DNA of 64,000 bases from Tetramitus jugosus. Lineage: Eukaryota; Heterolobosea; Eutetramitea; Acrasida; Vahlkampfiidae. A program made the position numbers and the translations under genes. Below are positions 40,219-48,673 of this stretch, one piece after another. The DNA lies in contig OW569395.1 of the NCBI GenBank assembly GCA_937625935.1, positions 186,001-250,000 on the forward strand, in the 5' to 3' direction. The stretch's first letter is position 1. Every line of letters starts with the position of its first letter. The notes under the pieces were generated by a model. It was not told the DNA's origin. It searched no databases and was given only the letters and a program-made list of their open reading frames with translations.

Positions 40219-40447
40219 GACTTTGTTCTGCTTGGTTGCACATGATCACTTCGGAAAGAAATATCGTTTTGGTCAAATTCATCTTTAACGGATTCCAACT
40301 GAAAAATATTTTCACAAAAATTTTTGCCGATTGCTTCCAGCAATAGGAGGAACCAACTTTTTTCGCGCTCTCCTACTTTAACGATTTTTTTGGGATTGGA
40401 AACAAAAAAACAACCACAAGTAAGAACAAATCGGTACAACAATAAAC

Positions 40448-41501
40448 ATGTCCAACAACAGATACCAACAAAACAATTATGATCAAGAGGGAGGTTTCGA
40501 TGCAACCAACCAATCTGAAATGAATGATGACTACCATGGTAGTGGTGGTGATGCCACTCAAGGAGGCAGCACTCAAAGGGGAGCATACAAAAAGGGCACA
40601 AAGAAATTTTCCAATGACACTAAGCAGATTACTCCATCCACAGTGAGACAATTATTTGGTGCAAAGTTAGCAAAGGATGATCAATTTGAGATTGATGGCG
40701 TTCAAGTGGGTTTGGTGACCATTTTGGGAAAGATTGTGAGTTTGGTTGAGAATGAGAATTTGACATCATACATGATTGATGATAGCACTGGTGTGATTGA
40801 AGTCAAGAGCTGGAGTAACGACAATTATGCAAAGAGCAAGAGAGCAGAATGGCAGTAAGTTTTGGAATTTTTTGTTTTTTTATGGCGCCAAGAATTTTTT
40901 ACGATTTTGGAACAGTTTCAACTGACACACAAATGACAGAGTGGGTCTATATGTAAGAGTGTATGGCCATTTGAGACAATGGGAGGCCAAGAATTCACTT
41001 GTAGCTTTCAGAATGTGCCATGTAAGTGACTTTAATGAGGTTACATTCCACATGCTAGATGTCATTCACTCTCATTTGCTCAGCACCAAGGGCTCTTTAC
41101 CAACTGTGAATCCAAGAGAGTGGGAAGAAGCTCAGAACGCTCAGAGAAATGCTAGTGAAAGCTCTACTGGAAGTGGTGATTCAAGTGCCATGGTTCACCA
41201 ACAGAGTCAACATGCCTCTTCTGTTGTCCCTCAAGCCCATCCTCAAGGCAATGTTGCGAAAATGCAAGACTATTTGGCAAGTCAATCAGATAATCAATCA
41301 GAATTTGATCAAATCTGTGAAGCTGTGCTCAACATGGTCAGAGCTCACAACAATACGAAGAGAGGTATTCACATTAATGATATTTATGAGAGTTTGAATG
41401 GATCGTACACACAAGATGATGTTGCTCAAGCCATTAATCATCTAGGAACAGAGGGACACATTTACAACAGTGTGGATGACTACCACTTGAAGTGTCAGTA
41501 A
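40448..41501 (+). CDS. RPA2: Replication protein A 32-kDa subunit (two exons)
   Basis: Exons 40448-40854 and 40940-41501 join in phase 2 across an 85-bp intron (GTAAGT...AATGACAG), restoring AEWQ/VGLYVRVYG and giving 322 residues. The N-terminal 40 residues are Gly/Gln/Ser-rich and phosphorylatable, as in other RPA2 proteins. The OB fold covers about residues 55-175 (VGLVTILGKIVSLVENENLTSYMIDDSTGVIEVKSW, then YVRVYGHL). The last 70 residues form the winged helix (GIHINDIYESL, DDVAQAINHLGTEGHIYNSVDDYH). RPA coats single-stranded DNA in replication and repair. A divergent promoter is shared with DHFR-TS, so both S-phase genes could be co-regulated. Confidence 0.95.
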
Positions 41502-41587
41502 GAGAGCTCAAACCTGTTTCATATTTCACTCCTTTGTAAGCAGTAATAAACTTGCAAAGTTTATATTTATACAGACAGTGAGCTAGT

Positions 41588-42880
41588 TCAATATAAATAT
41601 TCTGATCCACCCAGATATTGATGCCTAATCTCCTTTGGTAGGTACTTGTTAAACTTTTCCAGCCGTAGAATGGAGGACAGTGAACTCTCGTCACGAGTTC
41701 CTTGAATCATTCGAAGTTTGTAGGGTGGATCGAACGATTCGAGTTGCTGGGTGTATTTCTGGATTTCAGAATCAGACGAGATTACAGGCACATGATGCAG
41801 GTTACGATTACTGTCTTGATAACGACGCGTCAGACACAGTTCATTCAAGGTCTTTGGAGCATTAAGGAGAATACAAGTCAAAACTCCTGCATAATCAGAC
41901 AATATATGGTGCTGATTTCCATGGTAAAGGTGAGTAAATCTCAGTGTTTCTAAAGCCGAGCACTTCTGAAGGAACTGTGCTAACGCATCGTTTTCGACTG
42001 AAAAACAAATTGTTTCGATAGTCAGTTCCTTGAGATGGGTGGGAAGGTACTGGAAAAACTCCAAGTTCGACAGATGAAACTCTGTTTCGGATTGAGTAAT
42101 GCGAAGCACTTGTAGCTTCTTAAACCTTCTTAGACTCTCCAACATGTGGAAGAATCTTCCTTGGTCAAACATGGATTTGTCAAGCACGAGTTCTTCGAGA
42201 TTAGGACAGGCGTGGCTCACTAGAATTTCGACATCAGGACGTGATACTTTCTTTGTGTAACCTCCAATGGTCAATCTCTTGAGGCAAGGCAGTTCAATGT
42301 AAGGAGGTGAGTCATGAATGGATGTTTTTCTGTGACGGAAGAGGTCCGAAATCTTGAACAGTGTTCTCTCGAGTTTCAATTCTTCGAGCACAGGGGCGCA
42401 ACAAGTCAATAGATTTCGCAAGTCATCGATTTGAAGCGGTGTTCGCACAAGTGAGAGACTTCTTATCTGACAAAAGACTCTTCTGGGAATCGACAGTGGC
42501 AATGGAGTAACAACACTTGATTCTCCGGTTTCTTCTTCCACTTGTTCATCCATCCCAATCTTGATGGAATGAATCGAGTCACAATTCTTCAAATGCAATT
42601 CCTGCAATCCCTCCAAGTGAGTCATCATGGTATGCAGAACGGAATTCGTAATCAAATAACACGAATCCAGAGATAAACAACTCAGCCAAGGTCCATAGTA
42701 TTTACAATACGAGTAAATGAACTGAATGGATTTCTTGTTCCAGGCATAGTCCTTCCAGAGAGTATGATGCATGGAAAAATATCTCCACTCGTTTGACACG
42801 GCACCTACGGATTGAAGCAAGTTGCATTTGGGTAGGAAATGGAAGATTTGGATGAGGCAGTCATCTGGGACTTGATTCAT
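41588..42880 (-). CDS. F-box/leucine-rich repeat protein
   Basis: The first ATG is 42880 (430 residues); the upstream TTG at 42904 is not used. An F-box sits at residues 3-45: VPDDCLIQIFHFLPKCNLL, WRYFSMHHTLWKDY. It is followed by leucine-rich repeat-like units (LEGLQELHLKNC, LEELKLERTLF, LKRLTIGGY, LEELVLDKSMF, LKELTIETICF). This is the substrate-receptor layout of SCF ubiquitin ligases; the target is unknown. Its 5' end lies about 85 bp from the stop of the next minus-strand gene. Confidence 0.85.
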   Translation of the reverse strand: MNQVPDDCLIQIFHFLPKCNLLQSVGAVSNEWRYFSMHHTLWKDYAWNKKSIQFIYSYCKYYGPWLSCLSLDSCYLITNSVLHTMMTHLEGLQELHLKNCDSIHSIKIGMDEQVEEETGESSVVTPLPLSIPRRVFCQIRSLSLVRTPLQIDDLRNLLTCCAPVLEELKLERTLFKISDLFRHRKTSIHDSPPYIELPCLKRLTIGGYTKKVSRPDVEILVSHACPNLEELVLDKSMFDQGRFFHMLESLRRFKKLQVLRITQSETEFHLSNLEFFQYLPTHLKELTIETICFSVENDALAQFLQKCSALETLRFTHLYHGNQHHILSDYAGVLTCILLNAPKTLNELCLTRRYQDSNRNLHHVPVISSDSEIQKYTQQLESFDPPYKLRMIQGTRDESSLSSILRLEKFNKYLPKEIRHQYLGGSEYLY

Positions 42881-42965
42881 TTTATTAAACTTTTTGTTGT
42901 GCAAATTGGAACTTTTTTGGGAGAACTCAAATTCAAAGTTAATTATTTACAAAAGGAGTCCAGTT

Positions 42966-45900
42966 TCAGACGATACTTGGCAATTTACTGTCCAATTCCT
43001 CTTTGTATTGTTTCCCTGAAGAAGACTTTTCTTCTCTAGAAGAGGGATGAATGGGAGAGTAAGAAACGTCTTCACTTTCCTGCTCGAAGTGTTGTGCATC
43101 GTCGGGGTAGTCCTTTGATAAAGTTCTTGTTTGGCTGAGGGAATCATTGAGGTAGGCCTTTTTAGGATACATCCTACTCTTTGGATTCGGAAGATGGTTG
43201 ACAAAACTCGTAAAGTTCATACTCAGAGGCTTTATCCTCATTCCAGCGATCGATCTGTTACATGAAAGACATCTATATGCTTTCTTTCCAGCGAGTCCTT
43301 CTCCACTTGTATCTTCCTTATGAGAGGAAGAGAGAACTTCGCGTATCTTTCTTAAGTCTTGTCTGGACGCTTTCTCTTCTAATAGATTTTGTAGAAGATT
43401 CATATCCTTAGCAAATAAATCTGCTGTACTATTATTCAACTGTTCAATAGAGTGAATTAATTCTTTTCTTAAACGTTCAAGCATAGTGTCTACATATTCT
43501 CTGTCAGCCTTTCTAGCAACGATGTTGGCATCAGCTTTGGTCCGTTCGAGCTTTTCAATCTGCTCTGTTTTTTCACCTGTTTGCTTCACTAGTTCTAATT
43601 TATCTGCCTTTTGTTTGGACATTTGTTGGATGGTTGAGGCTTGTTTGTTGATCGCTTCTTTCAAGCGAATGATATCATCACCCTCCAGAGTTATTTGTCC
43701 TCCATGGGACTTCTCGATGTTATCACCCAATGCAAACATCCCATCAGGATTGGAGTTGGTCATTGATTCTTGAGTCATTCTCTCTATAAGAGAGGATACT
43801 TCTTCTCTATCTGCTTTCCTCCTTACTTTTAATTCTAACTCCTTCAGTTGATCGAGGTTTACAACTGTTTCAGAGTTTGCCTTTCCTTGAATATCGTCGT
43901 CCAGTTGGTCAAGTCTTTCGAAAATTTCATCAATTTTCTGTTGTATTATATTCATTAGATCTTGCTCGGCTTTACTATTAAGTTTCAACAGCAATCTTGT
44001 TTCTAGAGAACTATCAGGAGGCGTTTGTGATCTTTCATCCTCATTCTTGATCCAAGCTGCCTTAGGACTATCAAGCGGGCTGTCTTTGAATGAGTCTGAT
44101 CTTCTTGATCTCGATTTTCTAAACATGGTTTCATCGGTTTTCTTCTTCGGTGAATCTACTTGAGATAACGAGCTTCTCAGCGACGTTCTCTTGTCGATGC
44201 TGGGTACTGTTGAAGTGTTTTCTTCAGGTTTGTCTGAAGTTCTCTTCATCACTTGGTCAATATCGCTTCTCAGTTTGTTGTACAATTGATCCTTGATGCT
44301 GTCAACATATGTGACGATATCCTTGAATTTTCGGATTAACTTCTCATCCAGAGCTTGTAGCATAGTATTCAAAGAATTCAATTTTTCTTCTAAACGGTTC
44401 TCTAATTTAACTATTTCTTCTTTCAACACTTCATCAGAGACTTCTCCAACCTTAGGGTTTAGGGGTGTTCCTACTTCCTGAGGGGTTCTTTTAGATTCTG
44501 TTGATTGATCAATCATATCATCATTGAAGATTGTTACACTTGGATTTCGATCACCAGAGATAGAAACATTATTGGTGTTGAAACATGAGCTTTCCTGGTT
44601 CTCACTTGAGTCTTTGTTTTTATCATCTGAATCAGTATCCTCTTGGTAAACTCGTTTTGAGACCTCATTTAGGACTATTGGTGCTGATTGAATGGTGAGA
44701 TGAGTAGATACATGAGGATGTACTCCAGAGGTAGTTGGACTCTCGATATTCATATGCGGGATAGTCTCGTTATTATGAGTTGTCTGAGAGTTTAGGTTCT
44801 CGAACGCTCTCTCTGGCGAGTGTGTTAGCGATCTGACTTGAGTTTCTTTGGATACTTTGGCATTGGTCATGGCCGGGTCGTTGTTAGTTGCTTCTCTCAT
44901 CTCTCTTGGGATTTCTGACATTGAATTCATCCTATTCTTCAACTCGTCAATACATCTCTTGTGGTTCTCCATTTCCAAAGTTTTCGAATTCAAATCTATC
45001 TGATGTTTTGATAATGAGTGTGACATGTCCTGGTTTTGATTTTTCAGAGATGTAATTTCTTCTTCTAATTGTTTGATTCTTCTTTCGAAAGAGTCTGTAA
45101 ATGGCTCAGTAATGTCAAGGTCGGTATGAGGTACCACTAGCTTTTCTGTTGGACTGGCCTCATTGTGTTCTTCTGATTCCTTTTCCTCTTCCTTACGTTT
45201 TTCTTCTTGTTTCTCTTCGTTGGCGGTCTGGGGCTTTTCAGCTTCGATCTCACCATTTCTCAAGATTGTCTTCATGTCCTGCACTTGTTTGTGAAGATTG
45301 ATGTACTGGCTGTCTTTTTCATTCACTTCCTCACTCAACTTACTCAGTTTGCTGTCTAGATCTTGAATACTCTGGAGAATCTTCTTCATCTCATCATGAA
45401 GATCAGTATCATTTTCTTGTGAGTCTTTTGGTTTCTTGAGCTGCTTTTCAGCAATATTGCTCAGGTGTTGATTTTCATTTGATGATTCCCTTTCTTGTTG
45501 TTGAATCGTTTGGAGTAGGTCTGACAGGTTTGAACTCTTTTCGTCATTCTCTGGATCGGTCTTCTCCAGCTTTTGGTGACTGGACCCCACTGTGTCGATA
45601 TCATTCTCCTCTGTTATTTGCTTGGTTTTTTCTTTAACATTCACTTCTTCATCTTTTTCACTGTTTTCATCCTCATTCCTGTCAACTATTTTCTCAAACT
45701 CTTCTTCCCTTGGTGAATCAGAGAGAGTGCTCTCTATGGGAGTTAGTTCGTTGGGAATGTGCTTATTCTCTTCCAAGATTTCCTTTCCTTCATTTGTTAA
45801 CAATTTCTTCTTCTCTCGTGCTTCTTTCTCATTTTGCTTCATATATCGTGCATGCTCATTAATTTTGGAAATAATGCACTTTAGAAGGGCTTGCAGTGGA

Positions 45901-45968
45901 GCATAAGACACTAATGAAATATCAGAGAGCTCGGGGAGTTCATCCCAATCAAATTCTAATTCAGACAT
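42966..45968 (-). CDS. QRICH2-like (DUF4795) coiled-coil protein, probable axonemal
   Basis: The first ATG, 45968, gives 1000 residues; the TTG start further upstream is rejected. The N-terminal 45 residues (DWDELPELSDISLVSYAPL then LLKCIISKI) are followed by about 600 residues of Glu/Lys/Ser-rich coiled coil. From about 660 to 930 come repeated R/K-K-AD-R/K units (QGKANSETV, RRKADREEV, KQKADKLEL, ARKADREYV, EEKASRQDL) and then a CXXC-type YRCLSCNRSIAG. Coiled coil with KADR repeats and a terminal CxxC is the layout of DUF4795 in QRICH2, a sperm-tail protein, and of its flagellate relatives. A flagellar role would fit an amoeboflagellate. Confidence 0.75.
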   Translation of the reverse strand: MSELEFDWDELPELSDISLVSYAPLQALLKCIISKINEHARYMKQNEKEAREKKKLLTNEGKEILEENKHIPNELTPIESTLSDSPREEEFEKIVDRNEDENSEKDEEVNVKEKTKQITEENDIDTVGSSHQKLEKTDPENDEKSSNLSDLLQTIQQQERESSNENQHLSNIAEKQLKKPKDSQENDTDLHDEMKKILQSIQDLDSKLSKLSEEVNEKDSQYINLHKQVQDMKTILRNGEIEAEKPQTANEEKQEEKRKEEEKESEEHNEASPTEKLVVPHTDLDITEPFTDSFERRIKQLEEEITSLKNQNQDMSHSLSKHQIDLNSKTLEMENHKRCIDELKNRMNSMSEIPREMREATNNDPAMTNAKVSKETQVRSLTHSPERAFENLNSQTTHNNETIPHMNIESPTTSGVHPHVSTHLTIQSAPIVLNEVSKRVYQEDTDSDDKNKDSSENQESSCFNTNNVSISGDRNPSVTIFNDDMIDQSTESKRTPQEVGTPLNPKVGEVSDEVLKEEIVKLENRLEEKLNSLNTMLQALDEKLIRKFKDIVTYVDSIKDQLYNKLRSDIDQVMKRTSDKPEENTSTVPSIDKRTSLRSSLSQVDSPKKKTDETMFRKSRSRRSDSFKDSPLDSPKAAWIKNEDERSQTPPDSSLETRLLLKLNSKAEQDLMNIIQQKIDEIFERLDQLDDDIQGKANSETVVNLDQLKELELKVRRKADREEVSSLIERMTQESMTNSNPDGMFALGDNIEKSHGGQITLEGDDIIRLKEAINKQASTIQQMSKQKADKLELVKQTGEKTEQIEKLERTKADANIVARKADREYVDTMLERLRKELIHSIEQLNNSTADLFAKDMNLLQNLLEEKASRQDLRKIREVLSSSHKEDTSGEGLAGKKAYRCLSCNRSIAGMRIKPLSMNFTSFVNHLPNPKSRMYPKKAYLNDSLSQTRTLSKDYPDDAQHFEQESEDVSYSPIHPSSREEKSSSGKQYKEELDSKLPSIV

Positions 45969-46104
45969 AAGTATCGATATATTGGTCAAGATGAGAGCTG
46001 AAGATACTGCACGTTTCGAGCGCGAGGAAGCCACCGAAAATAAACGAGCATTTTTTCTCCGACTAGAGTTATGCAAATTTAGGTGATTTTTTTTTAAAAT
46101 GTCA

Positions 46105-46178
46105 GCGGTTGTAGATCAGTTGGTTAGATCGTGAGCTTAACACGCTCAAGGTCGCCGGTTCGATCCCGGTCAATCGTA
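46105..46178 (+). tRNA. tRNA-Val (AAC)
   Basis: The 74-nt cloverleaf folds by eye. The acceptor stem is GCGGTTG/CAATCGT (two G-U pairs) and the D arm is GATC-AGTTGGTTA-GATC. The anticodon stem is TGAGC/GCTCA with loop TTAACAC (anticodon AAC). The T arm is GCCGG-TTCGATC-CCGGT, and A is the discriminator. No intron. TTTT at 46184-46187 is a Pol III terminator. Confidence 0.93.
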
Positions 46179-46183
46179 TCACC

Positions 46184-46187
46184 TTTT
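46184..46187 (+). terminator. Pol III terminator of tRNA-Val
   Basis: A run of four T (TTTT) lies 5 nt after the tRNA 3' end. Confidence 0.6.
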
Positions 46188-46234
46188 GTCGATCTTCACT
46201 CTCGCAGTGGTCATAGACGTTCCATCCGTGTGGA

Positions 46235-47187
46235 TTTTTTTTAATACAACAAATGGCGTGAGCACCACGTTGCGGAACTGTAATTTTTCTCTTGTGTGAG
46301 AGCAGGCTTGTTTGCTCTCAATTGTCTAACATGATGTGGTGCTTGCCCAGAGAAGTGGCAGGCGTACGCAACAGGACTCATCCTCTTTTGCAGAGCATCA
46401 GCAACCAGCCATGTTCTTAGAGCTTGTGAAGAGGCGATGCATCACCTCCACACATCTCCTCTTGGTGTTGTCCACAAACCGTTTAGCTTTCTGTTTGGCT
46501 ACCTCCTTCTTGATTCCACTCTTCTTGAGTCCTTTGGCCACTTGCTTAACAGCTTGGGTTTCCACCCCTAACATTCCTATCAAGTAGTCTTTACCTGACT
46601 TTCTTTGCTCGTTCATTGTTCGTCTTCCATTGCACCATTGCTGGTTATCAAACCAAATATCAACACACTGCGACTTATGCAGACCCATAGAGCTTAACCT
46701 TTTTGCGACCTCCTTTGAGAGCAAAATTCTAGCCATTCTGGCAACTGGACAATTCACAAGGCAATGCAGAACCGTCTCTTGCTCAAAATTGCACTTGGGA
46801 CACGCCGTGTCCATATCTTCCACCCCATAGAGATGCTTCACCACGGCCCTTGTGTGAAGTGTTTGGCTTTTTACTTGTGCAATGAACCACTCAAGCTTCC
46901 GATCGACCCTGAAGGGGCATTTCATGAAGGAGAAGTCTGTTGCACCTCCTAAACATGCCTTCTGAATCCACCACAATTTCTCACGACCGATCATCTCTCG
47001 ATAATGCCGAGTGAAAGCATGCCAGATCTGCTGTTTATCAATCACTTCAATATCGTCCTTGTACATCAGGATTGGCAGGGATGTAGCACAGCGGTCGTGT
47101 GTGCCGTTGCATTTTAGGAGTTCGAGGTCCTAAAGAATGTATCCGTATCTCTTCGCACTGATGCCAAAGTTACCGCTACCGCACCGG
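46235..47187 (-). mobile_element. 5'-truncated non-LTR retrotransposon remnant (ORF2 3' end)
   Basis: Minus-strand remnant carrying the end of a reverse-transcriptase ORF2 (46398-47066), its 3' UTR and a short A8 run (T8 on plus at 46235-46242) that may be the tail. The 3' UTR holds a hairpin (GAGAGCA...TGCTCTC, about 46301-46325), of the kind LINE reverse transcriptases recognise. It lies about 55 bp downstream of tRNA-Val. The younger ORF1-only element sits at its other end. After removing that insertion, minus-strand coding-like sequence continues toward tRNA-Arg. Confidence 0.65.
46398..47131 (-). pseudogene. LINE ORF2 C-terminal fragment (zf-RVT)
   Basis: The 222-residue ORF from ATG 47066 is a fragment. 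The frame is open in coding-like sequence upstream to a TAG near 47131 (reading ...LLKCNGTHDRCATSLPILM...), then coding-like sequence continues in another frame, so there is at least one frameshift. The diagnostic part is a zf-RVT-like motif, CPKCNFEQETVLHCLVNCP (C-x2-C...H-x4-C), found after the reverse transcriptase domain of many non-LTR elements. A tryptophan-rich segment and a Lys/Arg-rich tail follow it. The reverse transcriptase and endonuclease catalytic parts are absent. Confidence 0.7.
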
Positions 47188-47200
47188 CCGGAATCTTGTT

Positions 47201-47202
<2 letters not shown>
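47188..47202. repeat. Target-site duplication, left copy
   Basis: CCGGAATCTTGTTGG, 15/15 identical to 48525-48539. It directly abuts the poly-T run. Confidence 0.93.
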
Positions 47203-47240
<38 letters not shown>

Positions 47241-47241
<1 letters not shown>

Positions 47242-47357
47242 TTCCATACAACCAAGTGTGCGCAAGCACACGATTGCTCATTTATTGACTTGTTTTGTGA
47301 GTGACGACCCGTAGGGCGTCATTCACTCTTCTTCTCTTGTTGTCCCCGACGGTGCAC
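47241..47357 (-). other. 3' UTR of the ORF1 element with paired hairpins
   Basis: Contains the palindrome GTGTGCGCAAGCACAC and a longer stem-loop with arms of about 12-14 bp either side of a GTA loop near 47311. These are candidates for recognition by the trans-acting reverse transcriptase. Confidence 0.55.
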
Positions 47358-48506
47358 CTACAGGTTGGAAGAATCACTCAGGTGAGTGTTTTGGTTGATG
47401 CTCTTCATCAAAGAGCGTAACCTTGTAGTAGGACCGCCGATGGACACAGAGCCATCTGTTGTTTTTTTCTTGTCTTGGGCCTTGTTGCTCCTCAGATCAC
47501 CCAGTGTGATCCTGGCACTCCTTTTCTTGTTGTCATTGAGTTGTGGACTCTGAATCTCCTTTTCGGAGTCATCATCCACATCCACAATGACTGGTTCGTC
47601 CTCAGTCAAACCATACCTTTTGCGTGCACTGGCCAGTGCCAATGCAGCAATTTCCTTCTTCACTCTGGCAAACACTGGAGAAGTGGCATTCACTTTCTCC
47701 AGGATTTGCTGATTTTCAGTGCTGAGCTGTGCAACAGGCACTGTTGGCAGTGGTGTTGCACTCCTTTGTTCTTCTGCCTCCATTAGATCAGGAGCAGTTC
47801 TTTGTGCAACTTCTTGTTCCGGTATTGGAACCGGTTTGTTGCCCTCTCGACCCTTTGTCTTAGCCAATTCCTTGGTGAGTTCTGTGACCTGTCGACGCAG
47901 TCCGTCAACCACCGTCAGCAGCTCCTCGTACATCTTTGTCAACCTCTTGTTGACGGCCTTGAGAGGATCATGTGGTCTCTCGACGTATCGAGTGACCGTG
48001 GCCTTTACCTTGTTCTCTCCGCTGAGCACTGCTTGTGCATAGGTTTCATCACCCATGACCACGAAAGCAGTGTCACGCTTCTTGAGCACACTGGCGACCT
48101 TTTCAGGTCCCAGTAGCTTCTTGATGTCGTCCACTGACATGTTCTTCATGCCATGGACGACCACCTTTCTTGTGCAATCAACACTGCGCTTGGGTGCAGC
48201 AGTGCTGTTGCCAATCCTCCTTTGTTTGTTGAACAAATCAACAAAGTCATAGATGCGGTCACCCTTGACCGTCACCCATGCAACAAAGCGTTGCTGGCCT
48301 TTCCTCTTGATGACCTGGACTCGGTTGAGCCAGTCACCAAACTCCTCTCCAATCTTTCTTGCCAATGCTGACTGAGAGACACCATTACCGTTGCCAGTAA
48401 TGACGACCTCTCTGTCACTTGGCCTAGAGCCTTTCCGTGCAGTGGTCCACACTGCATAACGGCTGTTGCCGTATTCCTTCACCAAATTTGTTGAATCACC
48501 AGACAT
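47358..48506 (-). CDS. Retrotransposon ORF1-like protein (RRM-like + coiled coil)
   Basis: Intact 382-residue ORF from ATG 48506. Residues about 35-95 (REVVITGNGNGVS...FVAWVTV) and 110-170 (RKVVVHGMKNMSVDD...TAFVVMGD) look like two RRM-type beta-alpha-beta folds. Residues about 185-225 form a coiled coil (AVNKRLTKMYEELLTVVDGL). A Lys/Asp-rich tail follows. RRM plus coiled coil is the usual composition of LINE ORF1 nucleic-acid-binding proteins. No stops or frameshifts are present. Codon use is richer in G and C than in the neighbouring genes, supporting a mobile origin. Confidence 0.75.
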   Translation of the reverse strand: MSGDSTNLVKEYGNSRYAVWTTARKGSRPSDREVVITGNGNGVSQSALARKIGEEFGDWLNRVQVIKRKGQQRFVAWVTVKGDRIYDFVDLFNKQRRIGNSTAAPKRSVDCTRKVVVHGMKNMSVDDIKKLLGPEKVASVLKKRDTAFVVMGDETYAQAVLSGENKVKATVTRYVERPHDPLKAVNKRLTKMYEELLTVVDGLRRQVTELTKELAKTKGREGNKPVPIPEQEVAQRTAPDLMEAEEQRSATPLPTVPVAQLSTENQQILEKVNATSPVFARVKKEIAALALASARKRYGLTEDEPVIVDVDDDSEKEIQSPQLNDNKKRSARITLGDLRSNKAQDKKKTTDGSVSIGGPTTRLRSLMKSINQNTHLSDSSNL

Positions 48507-48524
48507 GTGATTACGTTTTTTTTT

Positions 48525-48539
48525 CCGGAATCTTGTTGG
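48525..48539. repeat. Target-site duplication, right copy
   Basis: CCGGAATCTTGTTGG, identical to 47188-47202. It lies 29 bp before the first base of tRNA-Arg. Confidence 0.93.
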
Positions 48540-48568
48540 GGATGGTCGTTAATTTTCAACAATATATA

Positions 48569-48641
48569 GCCGTCGTAGCTCAGCTGGAAGAGCACTGGAC
48601 TTCTAATCCAGTGGTCGCGGGTTCGAGTCCCGTCGTCGGTA
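48569..48641 (+). tRNA. tRNA-Arg (TCT)
   Basis: 73-nt cloverleaf. The D arm is GCTC-AGCTGGAA-GAGC. The anticodon stem is CTGGA/TCCAG with loop CTTCTAA (anticodon TCT). The T arm is GCGGG-TTCGAGT-CCCGT. The acceptor is GCCGTCG/CGTCGGT with one T-T mismatch at the fifth pair and a G-U first pair, and the discriminator is A. The internal A and B boxes are canonical. No intron. Confidence 0.9.
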
Positions 48642-48642
48642 C

Positions 48643-48649
48643 TTTTTTT
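48643..48649 (+). terminator. Pol III terminator of tRNA-Arg
   Basis: A T-run (TTTTTTT) begins 2 nt after the tRNA 3' end. Confidence 0.75.
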
Positions 48650-48673
48650 CCTTCGAAAGTTATGTGGTTTTAT

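Larger units (their letters stand above)
47203..48524 (-). mobile_element. ORF1-only retroelement insertion with poly(A) tail
   Basis: 1322 bp flanked by a perfect 15-bp target-site duplication. Read on the minus strand, it has an 18-nt 5' UTR, one ORF (48506-47358), a 3' UTR of about 117 nt and a 38-nt A tail (T38 on plus, 47203-47240). The 3' UTR carries two strong hairpins, one around GTGTGCGCAAGCACAC and one around GACGACCCGTAGGGCGTC. The clean ends and long A tail indicate a recent target-primed insertion. With no reverse transcriptase it must have been mobilised in trans. It landed 30-44 bp upstream of tRNA-Arg. Confidence 0.88.

Noticed and set aside
46235-46242. Target-site duplication for the older LINE remnant
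   Set aside because: No matching flank could be found at its truncated end, which is disturbed by the later insertion.
47078-47152. tRNA-like A and B boxes (TAGCACAGCGGTCG, GTTCGAGGTCC) on the plus strand
   Set aside because: The anticodon arm cannot pair, and the minus strand here reads as continuous ORF2 coding sequence, so the similarity is probably chance.
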